64,000 nt of DNA, taken from positions 131,012-195,011 of the forward strand of contig JAXDAY010000029.1 in the NCBI GenBank assembly GCA_034679345.1, written 5' to 3'. The number at the start of each line of letters is the position of its first letter. Position 1 is the first letter of the stretch. Below, piece after piece: positions 8,661 to 17,333 of this stretch. The translations under genes and the position numbers were made by a program. This DNA is from JAXDAY01 sp034679345. GTDB taxonomy: Bacteria; Eisenbacteria; RBG-16-71-46; CAIMUX01; VGJL01. The notes under the pieces were generated by a model. It worked only from the letters and a program-made list of their open reading frames with translations. It did no database searches and was not told where the DNA came from.

Positions 8661-9221
8661 ATGCGGATTCAGCGCAGCGAGATCGTCGATTACGAGACCT
8701 ACGAGGAGATCCGGGCGGAGTTTCGCGGCCGGGCGATGGCCGAGAAGGACAGGCGGCGCATCCATGTGGGAGAGCACCTCACATTCCTCTTCGAGAACGA
8801 GCTCACGATGCGCTACCAGATCCAGGAGATGATCCGGGCGGAGCGGATGGTCCGTGAGAAGGACATCCTCCACGAAATCGAGACCTACGCCGGTCTCCTG
8901 GGTGGGGCGGGGGAGCTCGGATGCACCCTCCTGATCGAGATCGACGATCCGGAGGAGCGGGATCGCCGGCTGCGCCAGTGGCGCGGCCTCCCGGAGAAGC
9001 TCTACGCGCGCATGCCCGATGGGAGGCTCGTGCGCCCCTCGTTCGATCCGGGGCAGCGAAACGCGGAGCGCGTCTCCTCCGTACAGTACCTCAAGTTCGT
9101 TTTCGGTGGGGAGGCGCCCGAATCGGTCGGGGTCGACTTCCCGGGTCTCGAGGCCGAAACGCGTCTCACCGAAGACCAAAGGGCGGCCCTGGCGGAAGAC
9201 CTGAGCGCAACTCGGGTGTAG
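8661..9221 (+). CDS. DUF3501 family protein
   Basis: 186 residues from ATG 8661, preceded by GGAGAAGCGAAG. A TTG at 8643 overlapping the previous stop is an alternative start. The sequence matches the DUF3501 pattern: an N-terminal Y-E-x-x-R, then RRIHVGEHLTFLFEN, MRYQIQEMIRAERM and a C-terminal SVQYLKFVF. The family is almost always found beside rubrerythrin and the CCG-domain Fe-S protein, and its biochemical role is unknown. A job in the same peroxide-reduction electron path, perhaps as an assembly or docking factor, is inferred from synteny only. Confidence 0.88.
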   Translation: MRIQRSEIVDYETYEEIRAEFRGRAMAEKDRRRIHVGEHLTFLFENELTMRYQIQEMIRAERMVREKDILHEIETYAGLLGGAGELGCTLLIEIDDPEERDRRLRQWRGLPEKLYARMPDGRLVRPSFDPGQRNAERVSSVQYLKFVFGGEAPESVGVDFPGLEAETRLTEDQRAALAEDLSATRV

Positions 9222-9322
9222 CATGGAGCCGCTTCCCACGGCGCCCGCGACGCATAGGGCGTGCGAGGCGCCGGTATGATGATTCATTTCCGGCCGCGTC
9301 CGGAGATCAGGAAAGGAATGCC

Positions 9323-11242
9323 ATGCGCAAGGCCGCTCGCGCAGTGCGCCGCCTGTTGGCGGCGAGCCCATTTGTTCTCATCGTGTCCATGATGCCCTGG
9401 GCCCCCGCGGCCGGCGAGCCGCCGGCCTTGATTCCACTCGAGGATTTCTTCCGCAATCCCGAGATGGTGAATCTCAAGCTCTCGCCGGACGGCCGGCACA
9501 TCGCCTTCCTGAAGCCGTGGCAGAGCCGCTTGAACATCCACGTGCGGGAGACCGCCTCCGATGCCGTCGTGCGGGTGACCGAGGCGACCGCGCGGGACAT
9601 CATCGGCTTCGCCTGGGCGAGCAACGATCGGATCGTCTATATCCAGGACACGGGCGGAGACGAGAACTGGCGGGCCTACGCCGTCAGCGCCGATGGATCG
9701 AATCCGAAGGAGCTGACGCCGTTTCCGGGCGTGCAGGTCCAGATCGTCGACGAGCTCGAGGACGACGATGAGCACATGCTGATCTCGATGAACAAGCGCA
9801 ATCCCCAGATCTTCGACGTCTACCGGATCCACATCGGGACCGGCGAGATGGAGCTCATCGCGGAGAACCCGGGGAACATCGCCTCCTGGATGACGGACAA
9901 CGCCGGCCGCCTGCGGGTCGCCATCACTTCCGACGGGGTGAACTCGAGCCTCCTGTACCGGGAAACCGAGGCGGACAGCTTCCGCACGATCCTGACGACG
10001 AGCTTCAAGGAGGCTTTGCAGCCGCTCTTCTTCACATTCGACGATCAGCAGCTTTACGTCACCTCGAACCTGGGAAGGGACAAGCAGGCGATCTTCCGCT
10101 TCGATCCCAAGACCGCGCAAAACGTGGAGCTGATCTACGAGCATCCGGAAGTCGATGTGGAGAACCTGCTGCGATCGAAGCATCGCAAGGTGATCACGGG
10201 CGTCGCGTTCAACACAGACCGCTACGACTACCACTTCTTCGACGATCAGCGCCGGGAGGTCCAGGAGACCCTGGAGGCGAAGCTGCCTGAGTACGACGTC
10301 GCCGTGGCGAGCAGCAGCAAGGACGAATCGAAGATCCTCGCGGTCAGCTACAGCGATCGCTCGATGGGCGCTTACTACTTCCTCGATCGCGCGACGGGGG
10401 AGTTCAGGAAGATCACGGACGTGAGCCCCTGGCTCGACGAGTCGAAGATGGCGGTCATGAAGCCGGTGTCGTACACCACGCGCGACGGCCTGACGATCCA
10501 CGCCTATCTCACATTGCCGGTCGGCGTGGCGCCGCAGAATCTGCCGGCGGTCATCCTGCCGCATGGCGGACCCTGGTGGCGGGATTCTTGGGGATTCAGT
10601 CCCGAGGTTCAGTTCCTCGCCAACCGCGGCTACGCCGTCCTGCAGATCAACTTCCGCGGCTCGACCGGCTACGGCAAGGCGTTCTGGCAGGCTTCGTTCA
10701 AGGAGTGGGGCCGCAAGATGCAGGATGACATCACCGACGGGGTGGGCTGGCTCATCGCGGAGGGGATCGCCGATCCCAAGCGGATCGGCATCTACGGCGG
10801 CTCCTACGGCGGGTACGCCACGCTTGCGGGACTCGCCTTCACGCCCGACCTCTATGCGTGCGGCGTTTCCTACGTCGGCGTCTCGAACATCTTCACATTC
10901 CTCGAAGCGATCCCGCCCTACTGGGAGCTCGCGCGCCAGATGTTCTACGAGATGATCGGCAATCCCGAGTCCGACAAGGATCTGTTGACTGCCGCTTCGC
11001 CGTTCTTCCACGCCGACAGGATCAGCGTGCCCCTGCTGGTCGCGCAGGGCGCGAACGACCCGCGCGTGAAGAAGGCCGAATCGGATCAGATCGTCGAGGC
11101 CCTGCGCGCCCGCGGGATCGACGTGCCCTACATCGTCAAGGAGAACGAGGGGCATGGGTTCCTGCTCGAGGAGAATCGCTTCGACTTCTACCGGGCGATG
11201 GAGGGCTTCTTCGCGAAGCACCTGGGTGGCCGGACGAGCTGA
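9323..11242 (+). CDS. Secreted S9-family peptidase (prolyl oligopeptidase / acylaminoacyl peptidase type)
   Basis: 639 residues. The start at 9323 is followed by a signal peptide (arginine-rich start, then FVLIVSMMPWAPAAG). Residues about 40-370 form a beta-propeller gate (LSPDGRHIAF and similar blades). The C-terminal alpha/beta hydrolase carries the catalytic triad: Ser494 in GGSYGGYA, Asp579 in NDPRV and His611 in GHGF. This layout is typical of periplasmic dipeptidyl/acylaminoacyl peptidases that trim short peptides for nutrition. It follows the peroxide operon after a 100-base gap and is probably transcribed on its own; a TATGAT lies at about 9277. Confidence 0.92.
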   Translation: MRKAARAVRRLLAASPFVLIVSMMPWAPAAGEPPALIPLEDFFRNPEMVNLKLSPDGRHIAFLKPWQSRLNIHVRETASDAVVRVTEATARDIIGFAWASNDRIVYIQDTGGDENWRAYAVSADGSNPKELTPFPGVQVQIVDELEDDDEHMLISMNKRNPQIFDVYRIHIGTGEMELIAENPGNIASWMTDNAGRLRVAITSDGVNSSLLYRETEADSFRTILTTSFKEALQPLFFTFDDQQLYVTSNLGRDKQAIFRFDPKTAQNVELIYEHPEVDVENLLRSKHRKVITGVAFNTDRYDYHFFDDQRREVQETLEAKLPEYDVAVASSSKDESKILAVSYSDRSMGAYYFLDRATGEFRKITDVSPWLDESKMAVMKPVSYTTRDGLTIHAYLTLPVGVAPQNLPAVILPHGGPWWRDSWGFSPEVQFLANRGYAVLQINFRGSTGYGKAFWQASFKEWGRKMQDDITDGVGWLIAEGIADPKRIGIYGGSYGGYATLAGLAFTPDLYACGVSYVGVSNIFTFLEAIPPYWELARQMFYEMIGNPESDKDLLTAASPFFHADRISVPLLVAQGANDPRVKKAESDQIVEALRARGIDVPYIVKENEGHGFLLEENRFDFYRAMEGFFAKHLGGRTS

Positions 11243-11381
11243 TCGAATCGCCGAGCGGCGCGATCCGCCGGCGCGGGCGAGGCGCATCCTCGTCCGCACC
11301 GGCGGCCCGGGACCGGAGATCCGCCCCTGGCCGCGCCCTAATCGTAATCGCTGGTAGAGATTGGGCCCGGGACTTGAAGCT

Positions 11382-12587
11382 TCACGAGAGGACTTCGATT
11401 CGCTCCTGGCGCTCGCTCAGCCACTCGAGGCCGGAGTCGGTGACGCGCACCATTTCCTCGATTCCCAGGTAGCCGCGCCCCTCCACGTTCACCCCCAGCT
11501 CGAGGGTGAAGACCTGGCCCGGCTCGACCGGCAACTCGGGCGTCCTGCCGTAACGCTCCCAGCGCGGGCCCAGCAGGGCGCCGCCGTCATGGGCGATGCG
11601 CCCCACCTGGTGGCCCAAGGCGTGCATGTACTCGGGGTAGCCGGCCTCCACGATGAAGCGCCGTCCCGCCTCGTCGACGCGCCATCCCTCGACGCCGGGC
11701 CGCAGGACCCGCGCGCCCGCGGAGATCGCCCCATGGACGGCCCGAAAGGCCCGCTCGACGTCGGCGGGCGGTGCCGGCAAGCCGGGCCTCCCGACGAACC
11801 AGGTCCGCTGCAGATCCGAGGCGTAGCCGTCGGCCAAAAGCCCCAGATCGATGTGGAAGAGATGTCCCGGCGCGATCCGGATCGCCTCGCTGGCGATTCC
11901 ATGGCCGATCATCGAGTCGGGACCCGAGTTCACGATGGGATCGCCGTTGCGATCCCAGGAGAAGCCGAATCCGCGCGACTGCGCGATCTCCTGAACGCGG
12001 TCGAAGACATCGCGCTCGCTGCGCCCGGGCAGCGCGATCGAGGGCATCTCGCGAAAGATCCGCTCCGTCGCCTGGACGGCGCGCCGGATGCGGGCGATCT
12101 CCTCATCGGACTTGCGGCCGCGCAGGGAACGCACGATCGCCTCGGCGCTCACGAGGCTTCCCTCGAATCGAGAGCCCGCGAGGGTCCGCTCGAGGAGGAG
12201 CGCCATCCCATGGGTGATCCCATCGGCCTGGGGGTCATCGAGAGAGTAGTCGATCGCGATCTTCGGCCGGCCGGGGCCGCGCGGGACGAGGCGATCGAGC
12301 GTCTCCAGCAGAATCCCGCTCATCCCCTGCACGTAGGGGATGACCTCGTTCCAGTCGCCGCTCGCCTGAAGGGGCGCGGCGTCGTAGTTGCCGACCAGCG
12401 CCACGCGATCTCCTTTCCGCGAGACGATGAGCGCGCTGGCCCAGGTGGGGCCTCCCTCGATCAACAGCGGCAGGATCGGGTCCCCGCCTTCCGCGGTCTC
12501 TCTCACAAAGACCATCCAAGCGTCGATGTCCGAGTCCGCGACCAGACGACCGGCTTGATCCAGCTTCTCCGCAGTCAGTCGAGCCAT
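11382..12587 (-). CDS. M24-family metallopeptidase (Xaa-Pro aminopeptidase-like)
   Basis: 401 residues from ATG 12587, preceded by GAGGAGGGA. The N-terminal creatinase-like domain (about 1-165) is followed by the pita-bread catalytic domain. Metal ligands can be read in order: HIDLG (Asp), YASDLQRTW (Asp), MHALGHQVG (His), TLELG (Glu) and LGIEEMV (Glu). It should cleave N-terminal residues ahead of proline in the cytoplasm; no signal peptide is visible. The S9 peptidase next door converges on it. Start is firm, substrate is inferred from the family. Confidence 0.88.
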   Translation of the reverse strand: MARLTAEKLDQAGRLVADSDIDAWMVFVRETAEGGDPILPLLIEGGPTWASALIVSRKGDRVALVGNYDAAPLQASGDWNEVIPYVQGMSGILLETLDRLVPRGPGRPKIAIDYSLDDPQADGITHGMALLLERTLAGSRFEGSLVSAEAIVRSLRGRKSDEEIARIRRAVQATERIFREMPSIALPGRSERDVFDRVQEIAQSRGFGFSWDRNGDPIVNSGPDSMIGHGIASEAIRIAPGHLFHIDLGLLADGYASDLQRTWFVGRPGLPAPPADVERAFRAVHGAISAGARVLRPGVEGWRVDEAGRRFIVEAGYPEYMHALGHQVGRIAHDGGALLGPRWERYGRTPELPVEPGQVFTLELGVNVEGRGYLGIEEMVRVTDSGLEWLSERQERIEVLS

Positions 12588-12648
12588 CGTGGGTCCCTCC
12601 TCGCGTCGATGGTGGAGGAGTTTATCGTTGTTTCCAATCCGATTCCTC

Positions 12649-12678
12649 TTGACCCAGGGCACGGAGTGCGGCTAATGA
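12649..12678 (+). promoter_or_regulatory. Promoter upstream of the ParA-CBM gene
   Basis: TTGACC and TAATGA are 18 bases apart, about 80 bases before the ATG at 12760. It lies in the 172-base gap between the divergent M24 peptidase and ParA genes. Confidence 0.45.
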
Positions 12679-12759
12679 AATCGGGCGCTCGATGGATTCG
12701 AGTCGCCGGGAGAGGCCGGAGCGCCCTCCGAGGATTCGGCACGCATCAAGGAGGCCGCG

Positions 12760-13830
12760 ATGCGCATCCTTTCGGTCGCCAACCAGAAGGGCGGCTGTGG
12801 CAAGACCACGACCGCCGTCAACCTGGCTGCCTGCCTGGCTGCGAAGGGCCAAGCGACGCTTCTTGTCGATCTCGATCCTCAAGGCCACGCGAGCCTCGCG
12901 GTTGGCGCCGTTCCTGAGACGCATGAAGCCACGATCTACGAGGCGCTCGCCGGGGTGCGGCCCCTCGAGGCCGCGATCCGCAACGTGGGCGAACGCCTCG
13001 ACATCGCTCCCGCGGATATCCGCCTGAGCGCCGTGGAGCAGGAGCTCGCAGGAGTCGAGGGGAGGGAGTACCGCTTTCAGGAGGCGCTCGCGCAGCTCGA
13101 CTCGCACCGCTATGCGTTCGTCATCGTCGACACGCCGCCCAACATCGGGCTTCTGACCTTCAACGCGCTGATCGCCTCGCGCGAGTTGATCGTGCCGGTG
13201 GAAGGAAGCTTCCTTTCCATCCACGGGTTGTCGAAGCTGATCGAGACCGTCGAGATCGTCGCCGAGCATACGGGAGAGGCGGTCGACGTTCGCGCGCTGG
13301 CCACGATCTTCGACCGGCGCACCCGCCTGGCCCGGGAGGTTCTCGAGGACATCCGTGAGCGATTCGGCGGGCGCTGCTACCACACCGTCATCCATGACAC
13401 GGTGAAGCTCCGCGAGGCGGTCGGCAAGGGGCGGTCGATCCTCGGATACAGCCCCTCGTCGATCGGGGCGGAGGACTATATGGCGCTCGCCGGGGAGGTC
13501 CTCCTCGCCGAGACCTCGAGCGAGCCGATTCGTCCTTTCCGCCTCCACGAGCAGGCCCCAGGTCCCGAGGTCGACGGCAAAGAGGTCCGCTTCGCCCTGC
13601 GTCTGCCCGGCGCCCGCAAGGTCGAGATCGCCGGGACCTTCACCGACTGGAAACCGCAACCCTGCGAGGCCTCAGGGCCGTTCTGGAAGCGGCGCTTCGT
13701 CCTCGAGCCGGGCAGCCACGAGTACCGCTTCGTCGTCGATGGGCGCTGGATCTCCGATCCGGGGAATCCTCATCAGGCGGCCGATCCATTCGGCGGGCAC
13801 AACTCCGTCGTCGAGATCCCGGCGGGATGA
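12760..13830 (+). CDS. ParA/Soj-type ATPase fused to a C-terminal glycogen-binding (CBM48/AMPK) domain
   Basis: 356 residues. Residues 1-255 form a ParA ATPase: deviant Walker A KGGCGKTTTAV with the signature Lys10 and catalytic Lys15, LLVDLDPQGHAS (Walker A'), and VIVDTPPNIG (Walker B). Residues about 273-354 are an AMPK-beta/CBM48-type glycogen-binding domain: VEIAGTFTDW, GSHEYRFVVDGRW and DP..GHNSVVEI match the mammalian AMPK-beta pattern, and Trp297, Trp330 and Asn348 fall where the glucan-contacting Trp, Trp and Asn are. ParA proteins position cargo dynamically, so tethering to a storage glucan or another polysaccharide is suggested. No ParB or parS is seen. GGAGGCCGCG precedes the ATG, and the stop overlaps the next start by 4 bases. 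Confidence 0.85.
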   Translation: MRILSVANQKGGCGKTTTAVNLAACLAAKGQATLLVDLDPQGHASLAVGAVPETHEATIYEALAGVRPLEAAIRNVGERLDIAPADIRLSAVEQELAGVEGREYRFQEALAQLDSHRYAFVIVDTPPNIGLLTFNALIASRELIVPVEGSFLSIHGLSKLIETVEIVAEHTGEAVDVRALATIFDRRTRLAREVLEDIRERFGGRCYHTVIHDTVKLREAVGKGRSILGYSPSSIGAEDYMALAGEVLLAETSSEPIRPFRLHEQAPGPEVDGKEVRFALRLPGARKVEIAGTFTDWKPQPCEASGPFWKRRFVLEPGSHEYRFVVDGRWISDPGNPHQAADPFGGHNSVVEIPAG

Positions 13831-14660
13831 GAGCCGCGGGCCCGGAAGAGGACTCGACAGGAGGACTCGCCGGGCTCTCGCATCTCTTTCTGAGCCGATC
13901 AAGGGAGCGCGCCATCTCCGGCGCGGTCCCGCGACCCGAGCCGTGTCACGAGCCGCTCTTTGTGAGCGGCGGCACGGACGCCTTGCTGCCGGCGTACGCC
14001 GCGCTGCGCATCGCCGAGGAATGGAGCCGCCGAGGCGAGCGTCCCGTCCTCGTCGACGCGGATCCGAACCTCCCGCTCTTGCGTTTGCTCCGCGAGATTC
14101 CCGCAATCGCGGGCGCCGCGGGGGACAGCCCGCCTTGGGCGGCCTCGGTGAGCGAGGCGCGCGCAGGCGCCTGGAGCCGCATCCTCGCTTGCGTTCCGAG
14201 CCGCATGCTCCTGCCCCCCTCGGCGCCGGCGGGGGTCACGCGACTCCTCCTCGTCCTTTCGCCGGAGCGGGCTGAGGCGGCGCGCGCCTATGCGGCGATC
14301 AAGCGCGTCCTCGCGCTGAACGGCCAGCCCTGGGTCGGCATCGCCTGGAGGACGGCGCTTTGCGCCCGCGACCAGGAAGCCGCGATTCGAGCGTTCCATC
14401 GCTTTCTGCGGCGCCACGCCGGTTGCGCGGCGGTCGACTGCGGCAGGGTCGTTTCAGCATCGACCAAGGAAACTGCGATATGGGCCGCCGAGATCGCTGG
14501 AGCCGTCGATCAGCCCGATCCCGAGGCGGGGCCGGACGCGGCCCTCGGCGGTTGTCCGGATTCGGGATTGACCGACCGGGAGTCGGCGGAGATTCGATCA
14601 ATCTTCGATCAGCCCCCGAGCGGCGAGCTCGTCTTGGATCGAAAGAACTTCGCGCCGTAG
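13827..14660 (+). CDS. ParA/MinD-like partner lacking Walker A (unknown function)
   Basis: 277 residues, coupled to the ParA-CBM gene by an ATGA overlap. The middle of the protein reads like a degenerate MinD/ParA fold: EPLFVSGGTDALLPAYAAL stands where KGGxGKT should be, and RRGERPVLVDADPNLPLL resembles the Walker A' strand. Lys and Thr of the P-loop are missing, so ATP hydrolysis is unlikely. Residues about 130-215 (TRLLLVLSPERAEAARAYAAIKRVL) fit the later strands of the fold. It may act as a regulatory subunit heterodimerising with the ParA-CBM protein. The fold assignment is by eye and needs structural confirmation. Its end overlaps the convergent membrane-protein gene by 52 bases. Confidence 0.65.
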   Translation: MRAAGPEEDSTGGLAGLSHLFLSRSRERAISGAVPRPEPCHEPLFVSGGTDALLPAYAALRIAEEWSRRGERPVLVDADPNLPLLRLLREIPAIAGAAGDSPPWAASVSEARAGAWSRILACVPSRMLLPPSAPAGVTRLLLVLSPERAEAARAYAAIKRVLALNGQPWVGIAWRTALCARDQEAAIRAFHRFLRRHAGCAAVDCGRVVSASTKETAIWAAEIAGAVDQPDPEAGPDAALGGCPDSGLTDRESAEIRSIFDQPPSGELVLDRKNFAP

Positions 14661-14869
14661 ATGCCGAGGAGTCCCCAGATGAAGATCGCGACTCCCGCCG
14701 CCAGCCCATAGACGATGAATGCGGCATAGGCGGTGCCCTTGTTGAAGTTCGTGAGGACGGCGGGCGGAACGGTCTTGTTGAACAAGCCGAAGAAGATGTG
14801 ACCGAACAGGATCCCGATGAGCACGCTGCCGATCAGGAGAACGAGCACTCCCACCCCTTTGCTTCTCAT
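14609..14869 (-). CDS. Small two-helix membrane protein of unknown function
   Basis: 86 residues from ATG 14869, preceded by AGGGAGGAACC, an excellent ribosome site. Two hydrophobic segments are obvious: VGVLVLLIGSVLIGILFGHI (about residues 6-26) and YAAFIVYGLAAGVAIFIWGL (about 51-71). It has a basic tail and no recognisable motif. It converges on and overlaps the MinD-like partner gene, which may mean joint mRNA-level control or simply dense packing. Confidence 0.7.
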   Translation of the reverse strand: MRSKGVGVLVLLIGSVLIGILFGHIFFGLFNKTVPPAVLTNFNKGTAYAAFIVYGLAAGVAIFIWGLLGIYGAKFFRSKTSSPLGG

Positions 14870-15031
14870 GGTTCCTCCCTCGTCCGCGGACGACGCAGGG
14901 AGAATAGCCGGGCTCCGGCCCCAGGGGAAGCGGGAGCCTCGGAGGAGGGCGAAGGTTGACGGCGAGCTCCCGAACGGTGAGGATCCCTCCGGCATGGTCG
15001 GGTCGGAGCCGACTCGCGCAGAGGGAGCGGA

Positions 15032-15661
15032 ATGGACGCCGGGGTCTTCATCACGATCGTCGTCAATTTGTTCCTGATCGTCGATCCGATCGGGTGCATC
15101 CCCTTGTTCGCGGCAATCACGCGGAAGGACTCCCCTCCGGTGCGCCGCCGCATGGTCCGACGCGCCATCGTGATCGCCTTCGCGGTTCTCGCATTCTTCG
15201 CCGTCTCCGGAGGGTTCCTCCTGCGCTACTTCGGGATCGAGCCCCCGGCGGTTCGGATCGCCGGCGGCTTTCTCCTCTTCGGGATCGGCCTCGAGATGCT
15301 CTACGGCCGCGTCTCACGGACCGAGACGACCGAGAAGGAGGAGGAGGAGGCCTCGACGAAGCAGGATGTGAGCGTCACCCCCCTTGCGATCCCCCTGCTC
15401 GCGGGCCCCGGCGGGATCGCGGGCGTCATCCTGTTCGCGGGCTCGCTTGAGGGGGTGGGCGGCGCGTTGTTCCTCATCGCCGCGATCGCGACGACCCTGC
15501 TCCTCTCGTGGGCGATTCTCTCGTTGACGGACGCGCTCTTCCGCATCTTCGGCCAGATCGGGATCCGCGTGATCGCCCGCGTGATGGGGCTATTGCTCCT
15601 CTTCCTCGCCACCCAGTTCGTGCTGGACGGATTGCGCGACGCCGGCTTCCTAGGCAGGTGA
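15032..15661 (+). CDS. MarC family (UPF0056) inner-membrane protein
   Basis: 209 residues with about six transmembrane helices. The family signatures are visible: NLFLIVDPIGCIPLF at the start, RIAGGFLLFGIGLEML in the third helix, and TPLAIPLLAGPGGIAGVI, the conserved PLAxPLxxGPG motif. A charged loop (TETTEKEEEEAS) separates the two halves. MarC proteins lie in the inner membrane; the function is unresolved, and the old link to multiple antibiotic resistance was withdrawn. GGGAGCGGA precedes the ATG. It converges with mntP. Confidence 0.9.
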   Translation: MDAGVFITIVVNLFLIVDPIGCIPLFAAITRKDSPPVRRRMVRRAIVIAFAVLAFFAVSGGFLLRYFGIEPPAVRIAGGFLLFGIGLEMLYGRVSRTETTEKEEEEASTKQDVSVTPLAIPLLAGPGGIAGVILFAGSLEGVGGALFLIAAIATTLLLSWAILSLTDALFRIFGQIGIRVIARVMGLLLLFLATQFVLDGLRDAGFLGR

Positions 15662-15684
15662 TCGGCCCCCGCCGTCCTCCATCG

Positions 15685-16242
15685 TCAGGCGGCGAGGTGG
15701 TCGACGAGGATCTTCGCTCCGATCAGGATCAGCAGGAGACCTCCGGCGAGCTCCATCCGGCGGCCGAAGATCTCGCCCAGCCGCGCGCCGAGGCGCACGC
15801 CCGCGAACGAGAGGACCGCGGCGACGACTCCGATGACCGCGCTCGGCCACCAGATCTCTACTTGCAGCAGTGCCAGGGAGAGGCCCACGGCGAGGGCATC
15901 GATGCTTGTGGCGACGCTCAAGGCGATCAGCGTCCAGCCGCGGGTAGGGTCCTGGGGGAGCTGCTCCCCCGCGCCCAGGCCGGATCGCAACATGCGGATG
16001 CCCACGAAGGCCAGCAGGCCAAAGGCGATCCAGTGATCGGAGCTCTCGATCAGGTGGGCGATTCGGGTGCCCGCATACCAGCCGAGGATCGGCATCGCAA
16101 ACTGAAACAGGCCGAAGTGGAAGGCGAGCCGGAATGTCGGACGCGCGCCCTTCGCCTTTCCCGACGCGCCGGTCGCGAGGCAGACGGCGAACGCGTCCAT
16201 CGCCAGTCCGAGGGCGATCAGCAGTATGCCGAAGAACCCCAT
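15685..16242 (-). CDS. mntP: MntP-type manganese efflux pump
   Basis: 185 residues with six predicted helices in two related halves. Each half carries the Asp-rich family motif: ALGLAMDAFAVCLATG at the N-terminus and ALSVATSIDALAVGLSLA in the second half. Both Asp residues are needed for Mn(II) export in E. coli MntP. The ATG at 16242 follows GGGAGGTGGG. MntP protects from manganese excess and oxidative mis-metallation. I see no yybP-ykoY riboswitch in the short gap before the next minus-strand gene. Confidence 0.92.
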   Translation of the reverse strand: MGFFGILLIALGLAMDAFAVCLATGASGKAKGARPTFRLAFHFGLFQFAMPILGWYAGTRIAHLIESSDHWIAFGLLAFVGIRMLRSGLGAGEQLPQDPTRGWTLIALSVATSIDALAVGLSLALLQVEIWWPSAVIGVVAAVLSFAGVRLGARLGEIFGRRMELAGGLLLILIGAKILVDHLAA

Positions 16243-16313
16243 CCCACCTCCCGCTCCACGCGCCGCTCCCGGGGGATCTTGTCACAAGAGGCGCGAGAGA
16301 GAAACGCCTCCCT

Positions 16314-17333
16314 TCAGATCCGCGCGAGGAGGCGACCGGCGAGGTCGGGCGAGTTGGGGGGCGCGTGGCCGAAGGAGGGATCCGCGTGGAGGGCAGCGAT
16401 CCGAAGAAGAGTCGTCCGCCGGTAGTATTCGAAACGGGCGGGGTCGACGCGACGGATGGCGGCGTATCCCTCCAGGAGATCGGATGTCCACCGGCGAGCC
16501 GTCGCTTCGGCGATATGACCCATTTCCGATTCCAGTGTGAAGTGGGCGACGAGATTCCCCAGATCGCGCTCTGCATCGCCCATCGCCGCGACGTCCCAGT
16601 CGAGGATCACGATCGCGGCATCCCGCGCGGGATCCGGGGCCAGGATTTGAAGCGGGTGGAGATCGCCGTGGATGACCGCGCGCTGCCCGGGCGCGGATTC
16701 GGGGGGAACGCGGCGCGCGGTCTCCTCGAGACGATTGATGAGCCCGGCAGGGGCCTCGATCCCCTTCGCCGCCAGCGCCGCGAGCGCGCGTTCGATCCGC
16801 CCCCGCTCCTCGCCGATCGCCTCCACGCGGTCAGGGTGAGGAAGCTGCGCGTGCAGAGAGGCGAGCGATGCGCCGAGCAGCGGCGGCAGCGCCGGCGCCG
16901 GAACGCGTCCGCCCGCGCGTGAGGGTTCCTCGCCCCCGATGCACGGCAGGAAGGGCGAAGCGGAGATCGCGGGATAGACGACGGCCCGGAACCGGGGGAG
17001 GGTGGCGACCGGCGCGGGAATGATCACCCCGAAGCGGGCCGCGACTTTCGCCGCTTCCCGCTGCCAGGCGAGCCGCTGGTCCGAGGCGGATGCGCTCGAG
17101 CGGGTCAACTTCACGAAGTAGGCGTCCGCGCGGCGCGAATCGGTGGCGTCGACGCGCAGGACCATCCGCTGGCCCATCCGCTGCCGGATGACGCGGATCC
17201 GGTCCGGCGGCGGGATCTCGAGGGCCCCGGCGAGGTCCTTGAGCAGGCGCTTCGGTCCTCCGGCCTCGAGAAGGCGGGTGACGCCGCGCAGCGCGGCGTC
17301 GGGATGGATCGTTCCCTCGAGGATCGGGATCAT
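16314..17333 (-). CDS. APH/choline-kinase-like phosphotransferase at the end of the glycan operon
   Basis: 339 residues. The aminoglycoside-phosphotransferase fold shows its two catalytic motifs: VIHGDLHPLQIL (Brenner-type H-G-D-x-H-x-x) and VILDWDVAAMGDAERDLGNL (the DxD metal site). The N-terminal lobe contains AYFVKLTR, supplying the ATP-anchoring Lys. It overlaps the ABC exporter gene by 4 bases, so it is the last member of the large minus-strand glycan operon. Phosphorylation of a sugar or lipid intermediate is a better guess than drug resistance; the substrate is unknown. Confidence 0.82.
   Translation of the reverse strand: MIPILEGTIHPDAALRGVTRLLEAGGPKRLLKDLAGALEIPPPDRIRVIRQRMGQRMVLRVDATDSRRADAYFVKLTRSSASASDQRLAWQREAAKVAARFGVIIPAPVATLPRFRAVVYPAISASPFLPCIGGEEPSRAGGRVPAPALPPLLGASLASLHAQLPHPDRVEAIGEERGRIERALAALAAKGIEAPAGLINRLEETARRVPPESAPGQRAVIHGDLHPLQILAPDPARDAAIVILDWDVAAMGDAERDLGNLVAHFTLESEMGHIAEATARRWTSDLLEGYAAIRRVDPARFEYYRRTTLLRIAALHADPSFGHAPPNSPDLAGRLLARI

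Noticed and set aside
16243..16313. A yybP-ykoY manganese riboswitch before mntP
   Set aside because: The gap is 71 bases and shows no conserved purine-rich loops of this class.
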